Assembly (NCBI GenBank): GCA_964658655.1
Contig: CAZZZL010000004.1
Span: forward strand, 62,001 to 126,000
Length of the DNA: 64,000 bases
Direction: 5' to 3'
Source of the DNA: G963692885 sp964658655
GTDB lineage: Bacteria > Acidobacteriota > Terriglobia > Terriglobales > Acidobacteriaceae
Shown here: positions 18,075 through 26,476 of the stretch, one piece after another
Position numbering within the stretch: the first letter of the stretch is position 1
Layout: the number at the start of each line of letters is the position of its first letter
Translations under genes and position numbers: made by a program
The notes under the pieces: generated by a model
What the model saw: only the letters and a program-made list of their open reading frames with translations
Database searches by the model: none
What the model was told of the DNA's origin: nothing

Positions 18075-19040
18075 ATGCCGCTACTATGCGTTATGCATCT
18101 GCTAAGACTGAGGCAGCTAAGTTTTGTGACGATAATCGCGATGCTGATCTGCTGCGCGGATGGGCAAGCCTCCGATGATGCTCCTGTAACGAAACAAAAT
18201 AGACTCCGACATTTAAAACTCTACAGGTCGCGCCAGTCCGATACTGACTTGGCAATCACAGGTCTGGTCGCCGGCCTTCCCTCGGGAGCTACCGGCTATG
18301 TGCACTATGACGATCTGTTGGCGCTACCGCTGGTTACTGTCGCACTTCAGGGCGACGAAAACTTTCCTGAGCCAGACCATCAGCACATCGCTCATGTTGC
18401 CGGTGTGTATCTGGAGAGTGTCGCGTCAGCCTTAGGCGTCAGCAAGGAATCTGATCTTATCGCCGCTGATTGTCTGGATAACTACCACTCACACTTTCCG
18501 AACAGTTACATTGCGGCGCACCACCCGATACTCGGGCTAACCATAGACCACCTGTCCGCACTCGCATGGGCTAAAAAAACACAACGGTCCAGCCTGGGGC
18601 CCTATTTCGTTACCAACTCGCGCTTTGTTCCGGCCTTCAAGGTCCTATCCCACGCCGACCAGCCGCAGCTTCCCACTAACATTATTCGTCTTGATTTCAC
18701 GACAACTGCCGCGACCTTCGGAGCAATCGTCCCACGGGGCAACTTTGCGCCAGGCTCGCCGCAGCAGCAAGGCTTCATCATCGCCAGCCAGAACTGCCTT
18801 CGCTGCCACAATCAAGGGCCCTACGGCGGGAATAAGTCTGGCAGAAACTGGCAGACTCTGGGCACGTGGGCGCGAGAGCAGCCAGCCTATTTTACAAACT
18901 ATGTGCATAATCCAAAAGCATTTGAAGCAAATGCGAAAATGCCCGGTAATCCGCAGTACGATGCGCAAACACTTGCAGCCATCACCGCATACTTCCAGAC
19001 ATTCGCGGATTCCGACGCACAGAGCAGCCGCCACAACTAG
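18075..19040 (+). CDS. secreted two-domain cytochrome c (molybdopterin-fold-like domain plus haem domain)
   Basis: This is a 321-residue exported protein. An N-terminal hydrophobic signal ends near residue 32. The middle (about 60-205) resembles a reduced sulfite-oxidase/YedY-type molybdopterin-binding fold (ITGLVAGLPSGATGYVHYDDLLALP, then a DCLDNYHSHFP loop). Its Cys133 sits where the Mo ligand region would be, but cofactor binding is unproven. The C-terminus is a mono-haem cytochrome c: C241-L-R-C244-H245 with Met289 in NAKMPGNP as likely sixth ligand. It should accept electrons in the periplasm. ATG 18075 is used; ATG 18093 is a shorter alternative. It is divergent from the RidA operon and followed 29 nt later by DUF2165, suggesting co-transcription with the cytosine deaminase gene. 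Confidence 0.75.
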   Translation: MPLLCVMHLLRLRQLSFVTIIAMLICCADGQASDDAPVTKQNRLRHLKLYRSRQSDTDLAITGLVAGLPSGATGYVHYDDLLALPLVTVALQGDENFPEPDHQHIAHVAGVYLESVASALGVSKESDLIAADCLDNYHSHFPNSYIAAHHPILGLTIDHLSALAWAKKTQRSSLGPYFVTNSRFVPAFKVLSHADQPQLPTNIIRLDFTTTAATFGAIVPRGNFAPGSPQQQGFIIASQNCLRCHNQGPYGGNKSGRNWQTLGTWAREQPAYFTNYVHNPKAFEANAKMPGNPQYDAQTLAAITAYFQTFADSDAQSSRHN

Positions 19041-19069
19041 ACGTCACGCGCAAAGGAGCACAACTCACT

Positions 19070-19573
19070 ATGACAACCCGCCTTTCGAAATGCGCGTTGC
19101 TTTTCGGCGTTGCCCTCTTTTTTTCCTTAGTCGTTTTCAACAACACTTCAGATTACGATTCAAACTTTCAATTTGTGCGTCACGTGCTCATGATGGATTC
19201 CACCTTCCCGGGCAACCACGGGATGTGGCGTGCGCTTAGTGAGCCAGGGATTCATAAAGTCTTTTATTTATCCATCATTTCCTGGGAGACACTGATCTGC
19301 ATTCTTTGCTGGTGGGGCTTCGTGCGCCTGCTAAAGGAGCGGCATGGCTCTGCCCTGGAATTCCAGAGAGCTAAATCGGTTGCAGTTTCGGCACTTACTC
19401 TTGGCTGCCTCTTATGGTTCATCGCCTTTCTCTGCGTCGGTGGCGAATGGTTCCTGATGTGGCAATCTAAAACGTGGAACGGCCAGGACGCAGCCTTCAG
19501 GATGTTCGTCGTGCTTGCCGTCATCCTCATCTACCTGTCATTGCCCGAGTCTTCACTTGAGAACAACTACTAA
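19070..19573 (+). CDS. DUF2165 family small integral membrane protein
   Basis: This is a 167-residue inner-membrane protein with four predicted helices. It matches DUF2165 closely: ALFFSLVVFNNTSDYDSNFQFVRHVLMMD near the start, then the conserved GGEWFLMWQSKTWNGQDAAFRMF stretch near 124-146. An AAAGGAG box precedes ATG 19070. The function is unknown. In this locus it sits between an exported cytochrome and a cytosine-deaminase-like enzyme, with gaps of 29 and 20 nt, and is likely in the same transcript. Confidence 0.85.
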   Translation: MTTRLSKCALLFGVALFFSLVVFNNTSDYDSNFQFVRHVLMMDSTFPGNHGMWRALSEPGIHKVFYLSIISWETLICILCWWGFVRLLKERHGSALEFQRAKSVAVSALTLGCLLWFIAFLCVGGEWFLMWQSKTWNGQDAAFRMFVVLAVILIYLSLPESSLENNY

Positions 19574-19593
19574 TAGCTGGAGATAAGTCATAA

Positions 19594-20067
19594 ATGGCCT
19601 TCGATCCAAGTCCCATCGATTACTCCGCAATGCTGCAAGTTGCCCTGAATGAAGCGCGAACCGGTCTGGCGGAAGGAGGTATTCCTATTGGTGCCGCTAT
19701 CTTTGATGCGCAGGGTAAGTGCATAAGTTCAGGCCGTAACCGTCGCGTGCAGCAGGATGATCCTTCCATCCATGCCGAGACGGACGCCTTTCGTCGAGCG
19801 GGACGTCAGCGCTCTTACCGCGATTTGATCATGGTCACTACTCTCGCACCATGCTGGTACTGCAGCGGACTTGCACGTCAATTCAAGTTCCGGACTGTCG
19901 TCGTTGGGGAGACTGTCAACTTTCGTGGAGGCGTCGAGTGGCTTCAGTCTGCCGGCATTCAAATAGTCGACCTCGCCTCCAAGGATTGCATCGACATGTT
20001 GAGTAACTTTATCTGCGCAAATCCGCGGCTCTGGAATGAAGACATCGGTGAACTAAATACCGATTAA
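19594..20067 (+). CDS. yeast-type cytosine deaminase
   Basis: This 157-residue zinc enzyme is strikingly like Saccharomyces Fcy1 (158 residues) and unlike the amidohydrolase CodA of enteric bacteria. Zinc ligands are H60, C87 and C90, with catalytic E62 (IHAETDAF and APCWYC). The EGGIPIGAAI strand, Asn49 in GRNRR (equivalent to the yeast cytosine-contacting Asn51), VVVGETVNF and the C-terminal PRLWNEDIGE (yeast W152 and D155 region) are all kept. So it should convert cytosine, or a close analogue, to uracil and ammonia. A GGAG box precedes ATG 19594. It follows DUF2165 and its stop overlaps the convergent APC permease by four bases. A substrate other than cytosine remains possible because the cluster lacks downstream uracil-degradation genes. 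Confidence 0.87.
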   Translation: MAFDPSPIDYSAMLQVALNEARTGLAEGGIPIGAAIFDAQGKCISSGRNRRVQQDDPSIHAETDAFRRAGRQRSYRDLIMVTTLAPCWYCSGLARQFKFRTVVVGETVNFRGGVEWLQSAGIQIVDLASKDCIDMLSNFICANPRLWNEDIGELNTD

Positions 20068-21470
20068 TCCGTCAGAGCGCGACGACGCGGCGAATAGAAA
20101 TACCAGCCCGTTCCCGCTGCAAGATAGAGTGCGTAAATATACGGGAAATAGCGCAAGGGGGTCGGCGGAAACGGATAGAGGTTGCCTGCCATCGCGAGCA
20201 GTATCGCCAATGTCGTTATGGCTGCCAAAGCCATGCCGGCACCATTCAACTTACCCCTCCGCTTGAGATGGATCGGGAGCGACACAGCAACCAGGCCATA
20301 GATGGTCAGAAACCCGTAGACCGACAGTGTGCCCATCCATCCATAAATATCCGCGGCACTTATACCTCTCCAGCTCAACAGCGCCACCGGTAGAAAAGCG
20401 GCAAAGCCAGCAAGCAGGCCGGCCGCGCCAGGGGTCTGCTTTTTAGCATGCGTCCTGGAGAAAACATCATGGGCCAGGCCGTGGTGCGCCATCAGCATCA
20501 GCACGCGGGCCGCAGCAATCGTGCAGGCGAGTGTCGACGCGAACATGCTTACCAGTACGCCGACGTCGATAAGTATGGCGAGTATTGGCACGCCATTTTT
20601 CACTGCAAGATAACCCAGCGGAGCCGTGCTCTCGCCCAGGCCGTGGCTCGCTCCGCGAAAGCCCAGGACTTCCCCATACGCGCACACCAGGAAGAACATG
20701 CCCGCGAGCAAAGCGCTTCGTATCACTGCCTGCGGAATTGTCTTCAACGGCTCGCGTGCTTCGGAGCCAAGGGCCGTCGCACTTTCAAAGCCGACGAAGC
20801 TGAACAGCGCGAGTGTTACACCGAGACTTATCCCCGAGAACGAAACGCCGTGCAGCCGCAACTGGGGCATATCGAAATGCAGTCCGTGTTTCCAGAGGAC
20901 CAGGCCGATGACGAAGCTGATCAGGCAGACCGAGACCGCTTCGATCCACAGCATTACGCGAGTCGACATTTTCACATCGCGCTGCGCCAGCCAGATTGCA
21001 CCGCCAGTCGCGATCGCATCCAGCAGAATCGGTGAGATGTGCGTACCGTACCTGCCGAGCAATTCATACGCATAGTTGATGAAACCAGCCGTTACTGAGG
21101 CGGCCGTCGTGACATAGGCAAAGAAAAGCGCCCATGCCGCCAGCGAGGCAAATACTGGTGGCAGGCTTGATCGAGTGTAGACGTAAAGCGAGCCGGGCGA
21201 CGCCGAATCCCGAGCAAACGCCGCTACGCAGAGGGCTACCAGTCCGACGCAAACCAGCGCCAGCACATAGGCCAGCCAGGTCCCCTCTCCTGCCAGCGCG
21301 AACACCAGCGGCACGGTCAACGTAGGAGAGGCGCTCGGCGCGATCGCCGACACAGATTGTGCCAGTGTTTCGAGCGGCGACAGTATGTGCTGTTTTAGTT
21401 GATAAGCAGTCGGCTGCGCCAGCTTTACTGTTGCCTCGCTGACGCCCTCTTCATCCAGGCCAATGTCCAT
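20064..21470 (-). CDS. APC-superfamily permease
   Basis: This is an inner-membrane transporter of about 468 residues with roughly 12 helices. ATG 21470 has a GGAG box six bases upstream; ATG 21500 would add ten residues. The first helix region, LAQSVSAIAPSASPTLTVPLVFALAG, carries the APC substrate-binding unwinding motif. GSLYVYTRSSLPPVFASLAAWALFFAYV, FSFVGFESATALGSEAREPLKTIP and the loop AARVLMLMAHHGLAHDVFSRTHAKKQTPG are typical of amino-acid/polyamine permeases. It is convergent with the cytosine deaminase and divergent from the amidase. It may import the amidase substrate, but the substrate cannot be read from sequence. Confidence 0.88.
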   Translation of the reverse strand: MDIGLDEEGVSEATVKLAQPTAYQLKQHILSPLETLAQSVSAIAPSASPTLTVPLVFALAGEGTWLAYVLALVCVGLVALCVAAFARDSASPGSLYVYTRSSLPPVFASLAAWALFFAYVTTAASVTAGFINYAYELLGRYGTHISPILLDAIATGGAIWLAQRDVKMSTRVMLWIEAVSVCLISFVIGLVLWKHGLHFDMPQLRLHGVSFSGISLGVTLALFSFVGFESATALGSEAREPLKTIPQAVIRSALLAGMFFLVCAYGEVLGFRGASHGLGESTAPLGYLAVKNGVPILAILIDVGVLVSMFASTLACTIAAARVLMLMAHHGLAHDVFSRTHAKKQTPGAAGLLAGFAAFLPVALLSWRGISAADIYGWMGTLSVYGFLTIYGLVAVSLPIHLKRRGKLNGAGMALAAITTLAILLAMAGNLYPFPPTPLRYFPYIYALYLAAGTGWYFYSPRRRALTD

Positions 21471-21607
21471 CCGCGCTCCGTCTCGTAGCCATAGCTTCAT
21501 GCTGCCCGGGTAAGGGCAGGGCCGTCAGACTTCGTGGTCATCTGGAATCTGCTTTCGGAAGTTTGAGTCTGCACGTTGCCGTCGTTCGCGTCAACCGTCT
21601 TTCCGCA

Positions 21608-22981
21608 ATGCGAGGCGTTCGCTCGGCTTATGATTTATGCAGAATGCTCGAAGAAAGATCGCCGCTCACTCTGCTCCGGCAAGCCCTCACCTCCCAACGC
21701 ATCACCCCCCGGGATGTGGCCAGAACGACCATTAAGTACGCCAACAGCAACCAGTCGCAAAACACCTATCTCTACTTCAATGCCGACGACATCAGACACA
21801 GGGCCGCTTCTCTGATCGAAGAGGGACAGCTTTTCGGCGTCCCCATATCACTGAAGGATTGCTTCGACCTTGCCGGCACGCGCACCACGTGCGGTTCTCA
21901 TTTTTATGCTGCGTTCAACGCGCCTGCCTCGCAGAATTCCGCAGTCGCACAGAGCATTCTCAGGTCGGGCGCCCTTATCACCGGCAAGACGCACCTCCAT
22001 CCACTTGCCTATGGAATCACTGGCCAGAACCCTGACTACGGAGATTGCCTGCAACCGCGTGATGCAACGGTGTTGACCGGCGGCTCCTCCAGTGGTGCTG
22101 TCGCGAGTGTGCAGGAAGGCTCAGCCCTCGTGGGCATCGGTACGGATACAGGAGGCTCCATTCGTGTGCCCGCAGCGCTGGGCGGCCTCACAGGCCTCCG
22201 TGCATCGCACAGCCTCGCCTCGAGTGGCGGATGGTTTCCGCGGGCATGGGACGGCGCAGCTCACCTCGCACCTTCGTTCGATACGCTCGGATTTATCCTG
22301 CGCGATCCGCGCGACGTGGCGCCCATTGCCGACGCGCTTTTCGGCATTCCGGTCGGCACCATTCGCTCCTCTCTGAAGATTGGCTGCGTTCCACAGAGTT
22401 TTCTGCACGACTGCCAGCCAGATGTATTGTCCGCTTACCACTCATGGAAGGAAGTACTCGCTTCGATGGGCGCGTCCATGCACGAAATCGACACCTCGTG
22501 GTGGTCAGACGCCTTTGACGTGTTTGCCGCTATCCAGGCACACGAAGCTTCGCAAATACATAGCGGGCACTATCCCCAGTTCGACGAAGCCATCAAAGCT
22601 CGCCTCGAATGGGGAGCGTCCCTTGCCTTGAATGAAGTGGACGCATTGAGACTTGGCCATCAACAGTTCCGTGCTGAAATGGACAATTTATTCAGCTGCC
22701 TCGATCTGTTAATGCTCCCGGCCTCACCTGTCAGCCGATTAGTTGCCGGCACCGACCTGTCTGACGCGCGCAGGAAGATACTTCGCTACACCACGCCGTT
22801 TAGCCTGGCAGGCCTTCCCGCCCTGAGCCTGCCTGGAGAAATCATCGGCGCTGCGTTCGGTACCGGCGTGCAGATAGCGGCTGCGCCCGGCGATGATCCA
22901 ATGTTGATCGCGTTCGCCGCAGCCGTTGGAGATTCCATCGCTCGCCGAGCCAACAATTCCTCGGATGCTAAGCTGCTCTAA
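21608..22981 (+). CDS. amidase-signature hydrolase (AtzE/HpxY-like)
   Basis: This is an amidase-signature enzyme of about 457 residues. The triad is visible: Lys83 in PISLKDCFD, a cis-Ser in GGSSSGAV (160-162), and nucleophile Ser184 in GTDTGGSIRVPA. The fold starts from RITPRDVARTTIKYAN, so ATG 21608 or ATG 21644 are both reasonable; a TTG at 21563 is also open. The short N-terminus and SLKDCFDLAG context resemble AtzE/HpxY-type amidases, which act on carboxylated ureas such as oxalurate or carboxybiuret. These are often encoded with an HpxZ/AtzH partner, as here at 16.2 kb. No AtzG/HpxX-like small subunit gene was found. The binding-protein gene follows after 22 nt and is probably co-transcribed. 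Confidence 0.85.
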   Translation: MRGVRSAYDLCRMLEERSPLTLLRQALTSQRITPRDVARTTIKYANSNQSQNTYLYFNADDIRHRAASLIEEGQLFGVPISLKDCFDLAGTRTTCGSHFYAAFNAPASQNSAVAQSILRSGALITGKTHLHPLAYGITGQNPDYGDCLQPRDATVLTGGSSSGAVASVQEGSALVGIGTDTGGSIRVPAALGGLTGLRASHSLASSGGWFPRAWDGAAHLAPSFDTLGFILRDPRDVAPIADALFGIPVGTIRSSLKIGCVPQSFLHDCQPDVLSAYHSWKEVLASMGASMHEIDTSWWSDAFDVFAAIQAHEASQIHSGHYPQFDEAIKARLEWGASLALNEVDALRLGHQQFRAEMDNLFSCLDLLMLPASPVSRLVAGTDLSDARRKILRYTTPFSLAGLPALSLPGEIIGAAFGTGVQIAAAPGDDPMLIAFAAAVGDSIARRANNSSDAKLL

Positions 22982-23003
22982 ATCCGTCCGCACGGAGAGC
23001 CAC

Positions 23004-23981
23004 ATGCCTTCTGCCATCAGTAAGATCCTGATCCTTCATGCATTGATCTCCCTCATCCTTTGCGCGGGATGCCGATCGCACCCTGCAGCGAATGGCCTCT
23101 TCCCACTCACCTTGCAGACCGACTGGTACCCGCAACCGGAAATGGGAGGCTTCTACCAGGCTCAATTGCAGGGGCTCTACAAGGCCGAAGGTCTGGACGT
23201 GACCATTGCACCCGGCGGACCGTCACTGGTCGGAGAACAGATGGTAGCAGCCGGCTCTGCGCAGTTCGGCATGAGTTCTTCCGACAAGATCCTCGTCTCT
23301 GTCTCGCAAGGCATACCCCTCGTCGCCGTTGCCGCTACCATGCAGCAGGATCCGCAGGCCATCATGGTTCATGCGAATTCACCGGTCAAAACATTCTCGG
23401 ATCTTGAGAATCACACCATTGCCGCCAGGCCCGGCTCGACCTGGTTCCGGTACGTACTCGGCCGGTATCACCTCAAGAACGTGCGCGAGATTCCCGCAAC
23501 GTACAGCATTGCAAACTTCATACAGGACCCCAATTACATACAGCAGTGCTTTGTCACATCAGAGCCATTCTTCGCGCACAAGTCCGGCGCAGACGTGAGA
23601 ACACTGCTCATCAACTCGACCGGCTATCAACCGTACCGAGTCTTTTTCACGTCAAAACAATTCCTGAGTGAGCATCCCGATATCGTCGCGAAATTTGTAA
23701 AAGCTTCCCTTCAGGGCTGGAAAAATTATCTTCAGGATCCGACCACAGCAGATGCCGAACTGCAGCGGCTCAATCCCGCCATGAGTCCCGACCAGATGCG
23801 TTTCAGTGTGCAAACCTTGAAGGATCAGCACTTCATTGACGGCGCGGGCACGCCTGAATCGCATCTCGGCCACTTCACCGCCGAACGCTGGTCAACCATT
23901 TATCAGCAACTTGTAAGCCTCAACGTTCCAGCGCATCCGATCGACCCCGCGACTGCCTACACGCTTCAGTTCGCACCATAA
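23004..23981 (+). CDS. NMT1/THI5-like ABC substrate-binding lipoprotein
   Basis: This is a 325-residue exported solute receptor. ATG 23004 has GGAGAG seven bases upstream. The N-terminus ends in ILCAGC, a lipobox with Cys at about residue 21, so it is likely lipid-anchored. The mature part shows the family start LTLQTDWYPQPEMGGFYQAQLQGLYKAEGLDV and PGGP motif, the fold that binds pyrimidine precursors of thiamin, hydroxymethylpyrimidine and related molecules. It also has SAQFGMSSSDKILVS and AARPGSTWFRYVL. No permease or ATPase gene is adjacent. The only candidate partners are at 9666-11245, which are of the matching importer class. A pyrimidine-like ligand is inferred from family and neighbours. 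Confidence 0.9.
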   Translation: MPSAISKILILHALISLILCAGCRSHPAANGLFPLTLQTDWYPQPEMGGFYQAQLQGLYKAEGLDVTIAPGGPSLVGEQMVAAGSAQFGMSSSDKILVSVSQGIPLVAVAATMQQDPQAIMVHANSPVKTFSDLENHTIAARPGSTWFRYVLGRYHLKNVREIPATYSIANFIQDPNYIQQCFVTSEPFFAHKSGADVRTLLINSTGYQPYRVFFTSKQFLSEHPDIVAKFVKASLQGWKNYLQDPTTADAELQRLNPAMSPDQMRFSVQTLKDQHFIDGAGTPESHLGHFTAERWSTIYQQLVSLNVPAHPIDPATAYTLQFAP

Positions 23982-24000
23982 AGTTCCTTACAATCGAAGA

Positions 24001-24744
24001 GTGCTGAACTCCACAGAACTTGATCGCTTGTGCGTCGTCCTCGTCGCTACCAGGAACCCTTTGAACATGGGCGCAGCCGCCCGCGCCATGAGCAACTTTG
24101 GCTTCTCTGACATGCGCGTCGTCCGCCCTTACGAAGCAGCATTTCGAGAAGCACGCTCTGCCATTGGTGCCTCCCATCTGCTGGCGAATGCACGCGAGTA
24201 TGGAACCGTCGCTGAAGCTGTTGCCGATTGCTCGCTCGTCGTCGGAACGTCAGCCGGAAGCCGGAAGCGCGATGCGCAGCATGACATCTATCGCCTGGAA
24301 GCGGGAGCTCCGCTCATCCAGCGGGCCTTGCACGGCCATCGTGCAGCAGTGCTTTTCGGCTCTGAAAAATTTGGCCTCTCGAACGACGACCTCAGCCATT
24401 GCCACTGGCTTCTCCACATCCCGGCACGCGAAGAACACCCGTCCATGAACCTGGGCCAGTCTGTTGCCGTCTGTCTGTATGAATTGATCCGCAATACTGC
24501 CGCGCCGGTACCCGTCCAGCCATTTCCGATCGAAGCCGCGAGTGCCGCCCAGGCCGAGTTGCTCAACACAGTAGCACTGGAAGTTCTCGCCGCAACCGGC
24601 TACCTCGAACGTCATCCCCGCGGTAATATGCAGGCCGAGCTGCGAAGAATTATCCTTCGCCTTGGCCCCGCTTCGAAAGACGCGGAAGCTCTACTCGGCA
24701 TGCTGCGCCAGACTCTATGGAAGCTGCGTGCTCCCCGGAGCTGA
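24001..24744 (+). CDS. trmJ: TrmH/SpoU-family tRNA 2'-O-methyltransferase (TrmJ-like)
   Basis: This is a 247-residue SPOUT-class methyltransferase. The N-terminal SPOUT motif is RLCVVLVATRNPLNMGAAARAMSNFGF (motif 1, catalytic Arg region). Motif 2 is VLFGSEKFGLSNDDLSHCHW and motif 3 is IPAREEHPSMNLGQSVAVCLYEL, all matching TrmJ, which modifies nucleotide 32 of tRNAs using S-adenosylmethionine. The C-terminal extension is as in that group. The start is GTG 24001, 19 nt after the preceding stop. It ends five bases before the convergent Anbu gene. It is a housekeeping gene and marks the right edge of the heterocycle island. Confidence 0.9.
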   Translation: MLNSTELDRLCVVLVATRNPLNMGAAARAMSNFGFSDMRVVRPYEAAFREARSAIGASHLLANAREYGTVAEAVADCSLVVGTSAGSRKRDAQHDIYRLEAGAPLIQRALHGHRAAVLFGSEKFGLSNDDLSHCHWLLHIPAREEHPSMNLGQSVAVCLYELIRNTAAPVPVQPFPIEAASAAQAELLNTVALEVLAATGYLERHPRGNMQAELRRIILRLGPASKDAEALLGMLRQTLWKLRAPRS

Positions 24745-24749
24745 CACAC

Positions 24750-25517
24750 TTACATCGAGCGCCCGCTCGAGCCAAATGGCAACACAAGATTCTCGGAAAA
24801 CTGAATATCCGGCAGGTCTTCAACCGCGCGCCGGAGAGATTGCTCCCAGCGTTTGTGTATCTCCATCAATTCCGGGTCTTCTGCCTTGAAGCTCTTGTAC
24901 ACGCCGCCATTCAAATCGTCATTGCGATAGATCACCAGCTCGATCGGCGGTCCTACAGTCACGTTCGAACGCATCGCCGCATCGAAGGACAGCAGTGCGT
25001 ACTTGGCAGCCGCTTCAAGCGAAGTCGAACCATAATCAATTCCGCGATCAAGGATCGGGCGGCCATACTTCACCTCGCCGACCTGCAGATAGGGTGAACC
25101 CTGCGTCGCGTTCAGTGGATTTCCCTGCGGATAGATCAGGTATAGGTCCGGGCGCTCCCCAACCACCTGGCCACCCAGCAGCAGGTGGATATTGAAGCTG
25201 TAATCGTCCCGCTCCAATGCAACCCGATCGATGTCAGACACGCGGCGCACCACATCACCAACCACCCGCGCGGCTGCGTACATTGTCGCGGCGCTGGCCA
25301 GACCTTCACCGGCATTGAAATCATCCCGCAGCAAGGTAATCACAGACTGCGTCAGCGACAGACTGCCGCTGGTCAGGATGAAAAACGCCCGTTCGCCGGG
25401 CATTACGAAGGTATGCATCTTCCGGCAGACGTTCACCTGGTCATACCCTGCGTTGGATCGAGAGTCGGACGCCATCACCAGACCCTCGTGGGTCATAATG
25501 GCTACGCAATACGTCAT
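24750..25517 (-). CDS. Anbu bacterial proteasome-like protease subunit
   Basis: This is a 255-residue N-terminal-nucleophile protein of the Anbu family (ancestral beta subunit, HslV/proteasome fold). After Met removal it begins TYCVAIMTHEGLVMASDSRSNAGYDQ; Thr2 is the expected nucleophile and DSRSNAG supplies the conserved Asp. FILTSGSLSLTQSVI, PYLQVGEVKYGRPILDRGID and FDAAMRSNVTVGPPIEL match the family. The upstream open frame to 25625 is ignored because the Thr must follow Met. It is divergent from an operon of transglutaminase-like, ATP-grasp, alpha-E and second transglutaminase-like genes, the usual Anbu neighbourhood. Its substrate is unknown; peptide-tag or amide-bond turnover has been proposed from context. 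Confidence 0.92.
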   Translation of the reverse strand: MTYCVAIMTHEGLVMASDSRSNAGYDQVNVCRKMHTFVMPGERAFFILTSGSLSLTQSVITLLRDDFNAGEGLASAATMYAAARVVGDVVRRVSDIDRVALERDDYSFNIHLLLGGQVVGERPDLYLIYPQGNPLNATQGSPYLQVGEVKYGRPILDRGIDYGSTSLEAAAKYALLSFDAAMRSNVTVGPPIELVIYRNDDLNGGVYKSFKAEDPELMEIHKRWEQSLRRAVEDLPDIQFSENLVLPFGSSGRSM

Positions 25518-25660
25518 GCTGATCCTCGTATACCTGAACTCTCTCAAGAGTAACTGCGAACCCAAAATGTGGAAAACCTGATAAAGTCTGTGAATCTTCT
25601 CCACGTCGAGATTCATGCATCCCATAGCACATCCCAGGCCCGGAAAGGCCTTACTGACCT

Positions 25661-26476
25661 ATGTTGATTCGACTTGGCTACGATATCTCGTTTGACCTTC
25701 CACAACCTGCATCTATCGTGGCGATGTTGCACGTCCACCCCTCGCGCGCGCAATTCCTGCAGACACCGGATTCCCTCCGTGTGGAACCAGAGTTGCCCAT
25801 CCACGAATACACCGATAGCTTTGGCAATATCTGCACCCGCGTAGCCGCCCCTGCCGGCAGTATTCGCTTCCTCGGCGACGCCACCATCTTCGATACCGGC
25901 GAATATGATCCGCAGCAACTCTCCGCCCGCGAGCATCCGATTGAAGAGCTTCCTGATGAAGTCCTGCAGTTCCTCCTCAGCAGCCGTTACTGCGAAGTGG
26001 ATCTGCTCTCTGTCGTCGCCTATGAACTGTTCGGCCACATCGCTCCCGGGTGGGGACGCGTGCGCGCCGTGTGCGACTGGGTATGGTCGCGCGTCCGCTT
26101 CGGCTACAACTACGCTCGCTCCACGCGCACCGCTCTTGACGTCTACACCGAGCGCGTCGGCGTCTGCCGCGACTTCCAGCACCTTGCCATCACGTTCTGC
26201 CGCGCGCTGAATATCCCGGCGCGTTATGCAACCGGCTACCTGGGAGATATTCGCTGGCCGGTCAGCGGACCTATGGATTTCAGCGCCTGGTTCGAAGTCT
26301 ATCTCGACCACAAATGGTGGACCTTTGACGGACGACACAATCAGCCGCGCATCGGCCGCGTCCTGATGGCTACCGGGCGCGACGCAGCAGATGTGGCGCT
26401 CACAACATCGTTCGGGATCGCGAACCTGCGAAACTTTTTCGTCGTGACCGACGAGATCGTTGGAGGTACTGATTAG
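25661..26476 (+). CDS. transglutaminase-like protein of the Anbu locus
   Basis: This is a 271-residue protein with an N-terminal beta domain and a C-terminal papain/transglutaminase fold. The nucleophile region is ERVGVC169RDFQHLAI. The following motif reads PMDFS208AWFEVYL and then WWTFDGRHNQPRIGRV. In classical transglutaminases the residue before AW is the catalytic His, and here it is Ser, so either another His (GRHN) serves or activity differs. Other members of this Anbu-linked branch may share this. The stop (TAG) overlaps the GTG start of the ATP-grasp gene by one base. It is the first gene of the four-gene operon divergent from Anbu. Confidence 0.87.
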   Translation: MLIRLGYDISFDLPQPASIVAMLHVHPSRAQFLQTPDSLRVEPELPIHEYTDSFGNICTRVAAPAGSIRFLGDATIFDTGEYDPQQLSAREHPIEELPDEVLQFLLSSRYCEVDLLSVVAYELFGHIAPGWGRVRAVCDWVWSRVRFGYNYARSTRTALDVYTERVGVCRDFQHLAITFCRALNIPARYATGYLGDIRWPVSGPMDFSAWFEVYLDHKWWTFDGRHNQPRIGRVLMATGRDAADVALTTSFGIANLRNFFVVTDEIVGGTD

